NCBI GenBank assembly: GCA_023442465.1
Contig: JAEZZQ010000015.1
Span: 62,001-126,000, forward strand
Direction: 5' to 3'
Length of the DNA stretch: 64,000 nt
Origin: Bacillota bacterium
Lineage (GTDB): Bacteria; Bacillota; Clostridia; Lachnospirales; Lachnospiraceae
The first letter of the stretch is position 1. Each line of letters begins with the position of its first letter. The notes below the pieces were generated by a model. It did no database searches. It was not told the DNA's origin and saw only the letters and a list, made by a program, of their open reading frames with translations. Positions 1-8,768 of this stretch are shown in pieces. A program made the position numbers and the translations under genes.

Positions 1-1410
1 GAGGCACCGACAGAAATACTCAACTGGATAGATTGTGACATTAACAGCAACGATCTGATTGCCTTCGCTATGCTGGAGGACGGCAGGGTATTAGCTGTTA
101 CTTCCTACTGGACGGAGGACTCGAATACAATTGAACTGGCCTTTCTTACCAAGAAGAAGGGAAGCGAGGTGCCGGAGAAGAAAATCATCACCTACAGCAC
201 AATGTACCTTGGCTATGATACCCGCAAACAGGTTATCGATTTTAATAAGAAAAATCAGGAATACCGAATCGAAATAAAAGAATACATGCAGATGAATGAC
301 GATTACGAGGCAGGACTTACGCAGATGAATTCGGATATCGTCAGCGGGAATATGCCTGATATCATAGACGTTTCCAATGGTACCACGCAGCAATATGCGT
401 CTAAGGGGCTTTTGGAGGATTTGTATCCTTATCTCGACAGTGATGCCGAGTTGAAGAGGGAGAATTATCTGCCGAATATACTGAAGGCGTATGAGGTAGA
501 TGGAAAGCTCTATACAATTTCACCGTTTTTCACCATAAATACGGTAATTGCGAAGGAATCATTGGTAGGGGACCGGAACAGCATTACTCTGGACGAACTC
601 ATAAGCATGGTACAAGAACTGCCTGATAATGCAGAGTTATATGATTATGGGACGAAGAGCATGGTTCTCATGTACAATATTATGATGAATATGGATCAAT
701 ATGTGGATTGGAATACCGGGGAATGCAAATTTAACGGAGATGATTTTGTAAAAGCGCTTGAATTCGCCAATTATTTTGATCTGGAATTCGATTATGATCA
801 AATGGGGGGGAATACTGCGGAGAGGCTGCAAAGCGGAGAGCTTCTTATGTTAAATACCGGAATCAGTGGAGTTACTGATTATCAGATGTATGAAGCGATG
901 TTCGGAGAACCTATCTCGTTTATCGGGTATCCTACGAATAAAGATAATGGTTCCTTTATTTCCGGTTCGGGTTCTTCTCTGGCAATGAGCTCCAAGTCGA
1001 AAAATAAGGACGGGGTATGGCAGTTTATCCGCACGATGCTTACGGAAGATGCTCAACAGCAAACGGATAGTTACGGTTTCCCGATTATGAAATCTGCGTT
1101 GGAGCTGATGTTTGAGGATGCAATGGAGCAGGAATATTACGAAGACGTAGACGGCAATAAAGTGAAACAGATGAAAACATCATGGGGGTATGATGATTTT
1201 AACGTAGATATTTATGCAGCTACCCAGGAGCAGGTGGATGTAGTGAGAGGCCTGATAGAGGGTGTGAATAGCTTGTATCAATATAATGAACAGATTACAG
1301 CCATTGTGGATGAAGAGGCGGCAGCCTTTTTCGAAGGGCAGAAGAATTCAAAAGAAGTGGCGGATATCATACAGAGCAGGGTGCAGATTTACGTTAATGA
1401 AAACAGATAA
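1..1410 (+). CDS. Extracellular solute-binding lipoprotein, C-terminal part (5' end outside window)
   Basis: The frame is open from base 1, so the start lies upstream; 469 residues are visible. The first ~50 residues match the end of the repeat-rich N-terminal region of the complete paralogues at 1441 and 8769. The rest is a bacterial family-1-type binding domain of the sort that serves sugar/oligosaccharide ABC importers. It shares with both paralogues the motif SKSKNKDGVWQF and the closing GQKNSKEVADIIQSR tail. It is presumably lipid-anchored outside the membrane and delivers ligand to the permeases at 3732 and 4652. The ligand cannot be told from sequence. The next gene starts 30 bp downstream. 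Confidence 0.85.
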   Translation, partial: EAPTEILNWIDCDINSNDLIAFAMLEDGRVLAVTSYWTEDSNTIELAFLTKKKGSEVPEKKIITYSTMYLGYDTRKQVIDFNKKNQEYRIEIKEYMQMNDDYEAGLTQMNSDIVSGNMPDIIDVSNGTTQQYASKGLLEDLYPYLDSDAELKRENYLPNILKAYEVDGKLYTISPFFTINTVIAKESLVGDRNSITLDELISMVQELPDNAELYDYGTKSMVLMYNIMMNMDQYVDWNTGECKFNGDDFVKALEFANYFDLEFDYDQMGGNTAERLQSGELLMLNTGISGVTDYQMYEAMFGEPISFIGYPTNKDNGSFISGSGSSLAMSSKSKNKDGVWQFIRTMLTEDAQQQTDSYGFPIMKSALELMFEDAMEQEYYEDVDGNKVKQMKTSWGYDDFNVDIYAATQEQVDVVRGLIEGVNSLYQYNEQITAIVDEEAAAFFEGQKNSKEVADIIQSRVQIYVNENR

Positions 1411-1440
1411 TGACAGCTGTTTGAAAGGGGAAATAATTAA

Positions 1441-3717
1441 GTGAGTAAGGGTAGAGAAGCAGGGATATTAGGCTTGGCGGCAATGCTGGCTTTGCAGCTT
1501 GCAGGCTGCGGTAAGACAAATGAGGCTCAGGAAACCGCAGGAACTCAGGATAAGAATTACATATACGTAGCGGATTACCGCACTTTGGAAGCAGAGGGCT
1601 ATACGACGGGAAGTATGATATTCGGTGAAGATGAAAAGGTTTATTTTGCCGGAAGCAGTGAGGACGGCACCACTCAGTTATTTTCTATGGACATCGGGAC
1701 GGAAGGAAGTACTCCCGGGCAGGTGCCTGTTGCGCTTGAAGCAGATGCTTTCATTTCCGCGATCGGTACCGACAGCGAGGGTAATCTCATACTGGGATTA
1801 GTAAAATATATGTCTGCGGCAGCAGACGAGGGGACCGTGACAGAAGATGCGGCTGCCGAAGTGGAAAGTGTAGAAATAAGAAAAATATCCCAGGACGGAC
1901 GGATGCTGGAATCAGTGGATGTCATGAGCTCGCTTGGAAAAGTGAAGGACTTGTATATCCAGCATATACTGGAAGACAAAGACGGCAACTATTACGTGAA
2001 TGCCAATCAGAGCATATATGTATTAAAGCCTTCGGGTGAGATTCTTTGTGAGCTTCCGGTGGGCACCTATATTGAGAATCTATTTCGAATGAAGGATGGA
2101 ACGGTGGTCGTCGGCTTTTATGGTGACACCGACTGGCGTCTGCAGGCAGTGGATCTTTCGGGAAAAACACTTAAGGATTTGAACAGCAGTATATCTTTCG
2201 GCTACGGTACCTATCAAGCGGGGGCGGATACCGATATACTTTATACGCGGGAGACGAAACTGTACACATGCAATATCAGCGACACGGAGCCGACGGAGGT
2301 TCTGGATTGGCTGGAAAGTGACGTTAACAGCACCAGTCTGCGAGGCGTGAAACAGCTTAAGGATGGCAGAATTGCTGCTTTATCAGTAGACTTTATGTCC
2401 GAGCAGAGCAAGCCGGAGCTGATTGTTGTTACGAAAAAAGAACGCTCCGAGGTTCCTGAAAAGGCGACACTGACCTATGGAACAGTTATGGTTCCCTATT
2501 ATCTCTCCAATGATATCGCTGCATTTAATAAACAAAGCGATAAATACCGGATTGAAGTAAAACAGTATGGAGACGATAGCATGAATTATGATGAACGTGT
2601 CGCTCTTCTGGCAGCAGATTTGGCCAGCGGTCAAGGGCCGGATCTGATCGATATGGTATACAGTTTTACTTCTTTAGACAAACTTGTTTCCATGGGAGCC
2701 TTGGAAGATATTACGTCTTACCTGGAAAACGATACGGTAATAAACAAAGAGGATTATTTTGAAAATGTGTTATATACTTATGCACGGGACGGTAAATTAT
2801 ATGCAATCATACCTTGGTTCGGAATAAATACTCTTGTGGGCAAGGTCTCCGATGTAGGCGACAAAAGAACATGGACTGTGGATGATATGATAAAGCTGAT
2901 AGATTCCAAGCCTGCCGATACCCAGATACTGGATTATAATACAAAGAATTCGGTATTGCAGCTTTTATGTTCCATGAACATGGGAGAATTCGTGGATGAG
3001 GAGACTGGAGCATGCGACTTTACCGGAGAGGAATTTAAACGGCTCATGGAATTTTCCAACCGTTTCCCGAAAGAAATAAGTGAAGATCCTGATTCCAGTC
3101 AATTTGACAGAATAAGAAACGGACAATTGCTTTTAATGGAAGAAAACCTTACCTCTGTCCAGCAATTTCAAATATATGAACATATATTCGGAGAGGAAAT
3201 TAACGTAATCGGTTATCCTACCATAAACGATAACGGTTCCATAATAAAATCAAATGGAACCACAGCAGGAATGAATGTAAACTCCAAAAACAAAGAGGGC
3301 GCATGGGAATTTCTGAAGTTTAATCTGACCAAAGAAAGGCAGGAAAACATACAGTCGGCAAACGGCGGTTTTCCTACCATGAAGGCGGCGCTTGAAAAAC
3401 AGTTTGCAAAAGACATGGAAGCGGAATATTATGAAGATACGGACGGTACGCAGAAGGAGAAATCCAAATCGACGTGGACTTATGGTTCCGGGACAGATAA
3501 TGTCACGGTGGATGTATACGCAGCTTCTAAAGAGCAGGTCGACAGAGTGCGGGAAATCATAGAACGCTCCGTTGGACTGGATGGAACGGAAAGCGAGGGA
3601 ATGCTTTCGATCATAAGCGAGGAGGCACAATCCTTTTTTGAAGGGCAGAAGAGTGCGGACGATGCGGCAGCTCTGATTCAGAACCGTTTACAGACATACA
3701 TTAATGAGACGAGATAG
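1441..3717 (+). CDS. Large extracellular solute-binding lipoprotein with N-terminal repeat region
   Basis: 758 residues from a GTG start preceded by GAAAGGGG. A lipoprotein signal is clear: a hydrophobic stretch ending LQLAGC, with Cys23 as the lipidation site. Residues ~40-340 carry short repeats of the type 'DxxGNxY/L' that suggest a beta-propeller-like domain. Residues ~345-758 are a family-1-type solute-binding domain. This is much longer than ordinary sugar-binding proteins (about 400-450 residues), because of the extra N-terminal domain. It is a paralogue of the proteins at 1 and 8769 and sits directly before the permease genes, so it probably feeds them. Substrate unknown. Confidence 0.85.
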   Translation: MSKGREAGILGLAAMLALQLAGCGKTNEAQETAGTQDKNYIYVADYRTLEAEGYTTGSMIFGEDEKVYFAGSSEDGTTQLFSMDIGTEGSTPGQVPVALEADAFISAIGTDSEGNLILGLVKYMSAAADEGTVTEDAAAEVESVEIRKISQDGRMLESVDVMSSLGKVKDLYIQHILEDKDGNYYVNANQSIYVLKPSGEILCELPVGTYIENLFRMKDGTVVVGFYGDTDWRLQAVDLSGKTLKDLNSSISFGYGTYQAGADTDILYTRETKLYTCNISDTEPTEVLDWLESDVNSTSLRGVKQLKDGRIAALSVDFMSEQSKPELIVVTKKERSEVPEKATLTYGTVMVPYYLSNDIAAFNKQSDKYRIEVKQYGDDSMNYDERVALLAADLASGQGPDLIDMVYSFTSLDKLVSMGALEDITSYLENDTVINKEDYFENVLYTYARDGKLYAIIPWFGINTLVGKVSDVGDKRTWTVDDMIKLIDSKPADTQILDYNTKNSVLQLLCSMNMGEFVDEETGACDFTGEEFKRLMEFSNRFPKEISEDPDSSQFDRIRNGQLLLMEENLTSVQQFQIYEHIFGEEINVIGYPTINDNGSIIKSNGTTAGMNVNSKNKEGAWEFLKFNLTKERQENIQSANGGFPTMKAALEKQFAKDMEAEYYEDTDGTQKEKSKSTWTYGSGTDNVTVDVYAASKEQVDRVREIIERSVGLDGTESEGMLSIISEEAQSFFEGQKSADDAAALIQNRLQTYINETR

Positions 3718-3731
3718 AAGGTAATTATATT

Positions 3732-4655
3732 GTGAGAAAGGAATTAAAAGCTCCGAAAAATAAAAAAAAGAAAAATATAAGCGGCCTGCGTAAAAAAGGC
3801 GAAAGAGGAAAACGCATATCCTGCGTTTTCCTGTCTCCAAGCATATTAGGTGTATTGGTGTTTTTTGTTGTGCCCTTTTTAGTGGTCATTTATTATTCTG
3901 TGGTGGACAATCCGATCAACCACAGCTTCGTATTTCTGGATAATTTCAGGAATGTATTTAATAACGGGGCGTTCCGGCAGGCGGCCGCCAACACGATGAA
4001 GTTTTCGTTGATTGCAGTTCCGCTTGCAGTTGTGCTGGCGCTGGGACTGGCATTGCTTCTCGACAGCAAGATACCGTTTCGGAGTCAGTTTCGGACATTT
4101 TTCCTGACGCCGATGATGGTGCCCATCGCGTCTATTGTTTTGATCTGGCAGGTGCTGTTTCACTATAACGGCATGGTGAACGATGTCATAGGCTTGTTCG
4201 GAGCGGGTAAAATCGACTGGCTGAAATCTGACTACGCCCAAATAGTTATTATTGTTTTATTCCTGTGGAAGAATCTGGGATATAACATGATTTTATTTAT
4301 GGCGGCATTAAGCAGCATACCGAAAGATATCCTCGAGGTAGCCGTACTGGAAAGCGCTAAGCCGAGACAGATTTTCTTTTATATTAAGCTGAGGTATTTA
4401 TCCTCAACATTATTATTTGTGACAATTATGTCGCTTATCAATTCCTTTAAGGTATTTAGAGAAATATACCTGTTGACGGGTAGTTATCCTTATAATACGT
4501 TATATATGATGCAGCATTTTATGAATAATACGTTCGGGTCGTTAGACTATCAGAAATTGTCGGCAGCGGCTATTATGATGTCCATTGTAATGGTAATTTT
4601 AATTGGAATTCTCTTCCTTACGGAAAATTATTTCGGAAAGGATGTAGAAGGATGA
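3732..4655 (+). CDS. ABC importer permease, MalF/UgpA type
   Basis: 307 residues from GTG, 14 bp after the binding-protein gene. After a very basic N-terminus (KNKKKKN) there are six likely membrane segments, the arrangement of carbohydrate-type importer permeases. The cytoplasmic EAA loop, which docks the ATPase, is present but degenerate: EVAVLESAKPRQIFFYIKL lacks the usual central DGA glycine and the final proline. It overlaps the next permease gene by 4 bp (ATGA), so the two are translationally coupled and likely form the heterodimeric channel. No ATPase gene is nearby; such systems often share one encoded elsewhere. Confidence 0.9.
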   Translation: MRKELKAPKNKKKKNISGLRKKGERGKRISCVFLSPSILGVLVFFVVPFLVVIYYSVVDNPINHSFVFLDNFRNVFNNGAFRQAAANTMKFSLIAVPLAVVLALGLALLLDSKIPFRSQFRTFFLTPMMVPIASIVLIWQVLFHYNGMVNDVIGLFGAGKIDWLKSDYAQIVIIVLFLWKNLGYNMILFMAALSSIPKDILEVAVLESAKPRQIFFYIKLRYLSSTLLFVTIMSLINSFKVFREIYLLTGSYPYNTLYMMQHFMNNTFGSLDYQKLSAAAIMMSIVMVILIGILFLTENYFGKDVEG

Positions 4656-5614
4656 CGTTTAGAAAAAGTGTGTTAAAGGGAACCGGAACGGCATTAAGCG
4701 ACCGCGTATTTATCAAAAAAAAGAAGAAGAGAAAGAGAAGAACCTTTGAAAAAAGAGCGCTGGCAACGATAGTCGCTGCTTTCTTCGCAATACTTTTTCT
4801 TATGCCGATCATACTTACGGTAACGAATTCCTTCATGTCGGCATCGGAAATATCTTCTAATTACGGACAGGTATTTTCTACCACCGATACCGGGGGAAAA
4901 ACTTATATTTCGGAAAAGGTAAACTTGAAATTTATTCCTGATATTGTATCCTTCAGTCAGTATATCACGGTGCTTCTTAAGAGTCCTGATTATTTATTCA
5001 AGTTTTGGAATTCTGTCATTTTGGTAGTTCCTATCGTCGGTTTCCAATTGCTGGTGGCAGCATTGGCTTCGTATGGTTTTACCAGATACAGGGGCAGACT
5101 AAAAGAAATCATATTTTTTGTATATATCATATTGATGCTGATGCCTTATCAGGTTACCCTGGTGCCTAACTATTTGGTGTCGGGCTGGTTGAATATTATT
5201 GATACGAGGTGGGCGATATGGCTGCCGGGCATTTTTTCTCCATTTGCGGTATATCTGCTGACCAAATTCATGCGCAGGATTCCGACATCGGTAATAGAAG
5301 CGGCGCAGATTGACGGAGCCGGGGAATGGCAGATATTCAGACGAATATGTATGCCTCTTTGCAAGGGGTGTATGTGCTCCATTGCAATATTAATTTTTAT
5401 TGACTATTGGAATATGGTGGAACAACCACTCATATTGCTTTCGGATGAAGCGATGCACCCGTTATCCGTATTTCTTTCGAAGATCAATGCGGGAGAAATA
5501 GGACTGGCATTTGCCGTCGCTACGATATACATGGTACCTACGCTTTTGGTGTTCCTGTACGGAGAGGATTATTTGGTAGAGGGAATCACTTATCAGGGCG
5601 GAATTAAGGGATAG
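4652..5614 (+). CDS. ABC importer permease, MalG/UgpE type
   Basis: 320 residues starting inside the end of the previous permease gene. A basic N-terminus (KKKKRKRR) precedes six likely membrane segments. The EAA loop is well conserved (EAAQIDGAGEWQIFRRICM), in contrast to the partner permease, so this subunit makes the more canonical ATPase contact. It is somewhat longer than typical MalG because of an external segment after the first membrane helix. Together with the 3732 product it forms the membrane pore of a carbohydrate-uptake-1-type importer. The operon continues 14 bp later into the adaptor gene. Confidence 0.9.
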   Translation: MTFRKSVLKGTGTALSDRVFIKKKKKRKRRTFEKRALATIVAAFFAILFLMPIILTVTNSFMSASEISSNYGQVFSTTDTGGKTYISEKVNLKFIPDIVSFSQYITVLLKSPDYLFKFWNSVILVVPIVGFQLLVAALASYGFTRYRGRLKEIIFFVYIILMLMPYQVTLVPNYLVSGWLNIIDTRWAIWLPGIFSPFAVYLLTKFMRRIPTSVIEAAQIDGAGEWQIFRRICMPLCKGCMCSIAILIFIDYWNMVEQPLILLSDEAMHPLSVFLSKINAGEIGLAFAVATIYMVPTLLVFLYGEDYLVEGITYQGGIKG

Positions 5615-5628
5615 GAGGAGAGATTTTA

Positions 5629-7617
5629 ATGAATGAGAATTCAAAAGCTACAAAAAGAAGGGAATGGGTAAAGAATGCGGCAATTATATTTTTGTCCGTA
5701 ATGCTTGTGCTGACATTTTTTTCCAATACGATTATGAACTATTCCCTGCCGGAGGTAGCCACGGAATATGTGCAGAGTGGAACGATCGCAGCTAAAGTAA
5801 GAGGGACAGGAAATATAGAAGCCACCGACCCTTATAATGTGTCAATAAATGAAAGTCGCGTAATTTCCAGTGTTGCGGTGAAAAAAGGAGATGAAGTAAA
5901 AAAGGGCGATGTTTTATTTTATCTGGAAGATAAGGAAAGCACTGAACTTGCTGATGCTCAGAAGGAATTAAATACATTAATGCTAACCTATCAAATAGCG
6001 GTAATTACGGAAAGCTTGGAGGTTGGTACGGTAAAGAAGGTTGAAGCTGATAATACGCTTACTTTAACCCAGAAGCAACAGAAGCTTCAGGCAGCAGTTG
6101 CGGCATTGGATACAGCGCAAGCTGAATATGATACCGCTACTTTAAAAGTGGCGGAAATAAATAAGCAGTTAGGATATATTGGGAATACGGTAGTTGATAC
6201 TACAAGCGAAAAAAATGCGGTATCGAATGCGCAAAAAGAAGTTACCAGTGCTGGGCAGGCTTTAGCAAATGCACAGGCAAATGCAACAAAAGCTACAGCA
6301 GATGTAACGATTGCTGAAAATAATTTGACTGCAAAGAAAGCAGAATTAACGAATCTTACATCGGAAAGAGATTCTCTACAGACTCTAAAGAATACATTGG
6401 ATAATTATGTTGATAACAAATCAATCGCAGATAAAAACCTCGCAGACCTTAAAGCAGCTTTTAACAGTTGGTATACAGCAAATCCCAATGCTGGGGCTAC
6501 GGAGGTAGCCGAGCAGAAGAAGTCTGTAGATGAAGCTGACGATGCAGTTAAGGAATTGGAGGCGTTATACAATTCAGCGCAGACGGCTTATCCTACTGCT
6601 GGCGGAGACGCAAGATTAGCTACGCTTAATGGAGGCGTAACAGAAGAGGGAAGTATAGCAAAAAAACAAAGCGAAGTATCGGAAGCAGAGAGTAATGTGA
6701 CGGAAGCAAAAAAACATGCTTCAGAAATGAATAAAGAAGTTGCAGGTAAACAAAATGAACAAGATAACAAGAGTACTGCAAAAGCAAATGCGGATCAAGC
6801 TCTCACAGATAAGCAAAACAGTATAGATACCACAGTAGATAAAGCCAATGCTTCTAATCAATTATTAGAGGCGCAGGATGCGCAGACAAAAGCACAGACT
6901 GCGTTAGATAAGGCCAAGGAAGACATGAGTACTATACAGAAAGAGCTACTGGCAGAGATTAATCTGGAATCACAAAATGAATCGATTAAATTGCAGGAAG
7001 AGAAAGTTAAAAAACTGGAAGAAAATGCAGTAGGTGCAACAATAGATGCGCCGGTGGATGGAATCGTTACAACATTAAACCGCGTTGCGGGTGAAAAGAC
7101 ACAGCCGGAAGAAGCTCTTGCAGTTATTCAGGTAGCAGGCAAAGGCTTCACTCTTTCCTTCTCGGCTACCACAGAGCAGGCGAAGAAGCTTTCAGTCGGT
7201 GATATTGCAGAGGTACAGAATTCTTGGTATTATGACGATATAAAAGCTACGCTGGTATCGATAAAACCGGATCAGACCGATCCGGCGCAGAAGAAGCAGC
7301 TAACATTCAACGTAGAGGGCGATGTGCAGGCTGGTCAGGCATTGAGTCTGGCAGTGGGACAAAAGAGCGCCAACTATGAGTTGGTGGTGCCTAATAGTGC
7401 TATCAGGGAGGACAAGAACGGCAAGTTCATACTGATCGTAGAATCGAAGAGCAGCCCTCTTGGCAACCGTTATATTGCCACGAGAATCGATGTGGAGGTA
7501 CTGGCCTCTGATGATACGCATACGGCGATTTCTGCAGGGCTTTATGGCTATGAATATGTAATAACGACAGCGACGAAGCCGGTAGAAGCAGGAAAACAGG
7601 TTCGTCTGACGGATTAA
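5629..7617 (+). CDS. HlyD-family membrane-fusion/adaptor protein with long coiled coil
   Basis: 662 residues from ATG after GGAGGAG. One N-terminal membrane helix (~residues 15-33) is followed by a split biotinyl-lipoyl-like domain (halves near ~55-100 and ~470-510). Between them is an unusually long, Ala/Lys/Glu-rich region of about 350 residues with heptad character. A beta-barrel-type domain follows (~510-660). In known systems such adaptors pair with MacB-type or other exporters. The next gene resembles a MacB extracellular core, so the two probably act together. Finding this inside a solute-importer operon is unusual. Confidence 0.8.
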   Translation: MNENSKATKRREWVKNAAIIFLSVMLVLTFFSNTIMNYSLPEVATEYVQSGTIAAKVRGTGNIEATDPYNVSINESRVISSVAVKKGDEVKKGDVLFYLEDKESTELADAQKELNTLMLTYQIAVITESLEVGTVKKVEADNTLTLTQKQQKLQAAVAALDTAQAEYDTATLKVAEINKQLGYIGNTVVDTTSEKNAVSNAQKEVTSAGQALANAQANATKATADVTIAENNLTAKKAELTNLTSERDSLQTLKNTLDNYVDNKSIADKNLADLKAAFNSWYTANPNAGATEVAEQKKSVDEADDAVKELEALYNSAQTAYPTAGGDARLATLNGGVTEEGSIAKKQSEVSEAESNVTEAKKHASEMNKEVAGKQNEQDNKSTAKANADQALTDKQNSIDTTVDKANASNQLLEAQDAQTKAQTALDKAKEDMSTIQKELLAEINLESQNESIKLQEEKVKKLEENAVGATIDAPVDGIVTTLNRVAGEKTQPEEALAVIQVAGKGFTLSFSATTEQAKKLSVGDIAEVQNSWYYDDIKATLVSIKPDQTDPAQKKQLTFNVEGDVQAGQALSLAVGQKSANYELVVPNSAIREDKNGKFILIVESKSSPLGNRYIATRIDVEVLASDDTHTAISAGLYGYEYVITTATKPVEAGKQVRLTD

Positions 7618-7653
7618 GCTAACGGAGAGCGCGTAATAACGCGTTGATGGAAT

Positions 7654-8733
7654 ATGAGAAAAATTTTGAGGAATTTTACAATAAAACAAATAATTGTGGT
7701 TTTATCCGTGGTGCTGTGCCTGCTCATATGGGCGGGTATCAGTGTCTTTGCCACGGTGAAAAAGCAGGAGCTTTTAGACCAGAATGCTGCAGCAAGGTGG
7801 TCAACGGAGAGCGATTCGGCTCAGATAAGCTGTTTTTTTGCCGCAGGGACTAATGTGGATAAGAACAGTGTTATGACCTTTGAGCACTCGCTGGATGCCG
7901 CGCTCAAAGAGGCTTCCATAACAGCACCCAGTGAAAGTGCAAGACTATGGGCGGACGCTTACAGTGTGCAGGGCAAGGTTACTTTGACGAATGGTAAAAC
8001 AATGTTAGAGGCCAATACGGTGGGTGTGGGAGGAGATTTTTTCCTGTTTCATCCGTTGCAGCTTATTAACGGTTCCTATTTCTCGGGAAACGATTTGATG
8101 CACGACAGGATACTTATCGATGAGGATGCAGCGTGGCAGCTATTCGGTTCTAACGATGTGACAGGGATGGAGGTAAGGATCGGCGGAACGCCTCACTATA
8201 TTGCCGGAGTGATCAAAAGGGAGCAGGGCAGGCTGAACGAAGCGGCGGGACTGGATAAAACTTTAGTTTACATTTCCTATGAGACCATGGAGGCGCAGGG
8301 GCTCGTAACGGGAATCAACACGTATGAAATTGTAATGCCTGACCCGGTCAGCGGATTCGCTTACGCCAAGGTTAAGGAAAAGTTCGGAATTGACGAGGTA
8401 GGCATGCAAGTAGTGGAGAATTCGTCAAGATACGGACTAAAGTCGTTGTTTACTGTAATTGCAGAATTTGGTACGCGTTCCATGAATTCATATGCTATCG
8501 GATATCCCTACTGGGAAAATGTGGCTCGGGGCTGGGAGGATATTTTTGCCGTTCTGTTAGTCTTACAGGTATTGTTCCTTTTGATTCCAGCTTGTATAAT
8601 AATTGTAACTGTTATTATACTTTGGAAGAGAAAAGAATGGACGTGGAGAGACGTATGGCGTGTTCTTACGGATTGGAAGGACACAGTGGCGGAGCGGTTT
8701 CGTAAAGAAAAAAGTAAGTGGAAATATTTCTAA
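7654..8733 (+). CDS. MacB-core-like membrane protein (FtsX/MacB-type extracellular domain)
   Basis: 359 residues. An N-terminal membrane helix (~12-32) is followed by a ~240-residue extracellular region. Its pattern (LINGSYFSGNDL, ILIDEDAAWQLFG, followed by a strand like YIAGVIK) resembles the periplasmic core domain of MacB-type permeases. A second helix lies at ~290-318 and a basic tail follows. It lacks the four-helix FtsX layout and any ATPase domain, so it is not a complete exporter. It is paired with the HlyD-like gene upstream. A small hairpin (CGCGT/ACGCG) lies just before the start codon and no strong ribosome binding site is visible. Confidence 0.6.
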   Translation: MRKILRNFTIKQIIVVLSVVLCLLIWAGISVFATVKKQELLDQNAAARWSTESDSAQISCFFAAGTNVDKNSVMTFEHSLDAALKEASITAPSESARLWADAYSVQGKVTLTNGKTMLEANTVGVGGDFFLFHPLQLINGSYFSGNDLMHDRILIDEDAAWQLFGSNDVTGMEVRIGGTPHYIAGVIKREQGRLNEAAGLDKTLVYISYETMEAQGLVTGINTYEIVMPDPVSGFAYAKVKEKFGIDEVGMQVVENSSRYGLKSLFTVIAEFGTRSMNSYAIGYPYWENVARGWEDIFAVLLVLQVLFLLIPACIIIVTVIILWKRKEWTWRDVWRVLTDWKDTVAERFRKEKSKWKYF

Positions 8734-8768
8734 GAATATGCAATACCATTAAAGAGGAGGAGAAGGTC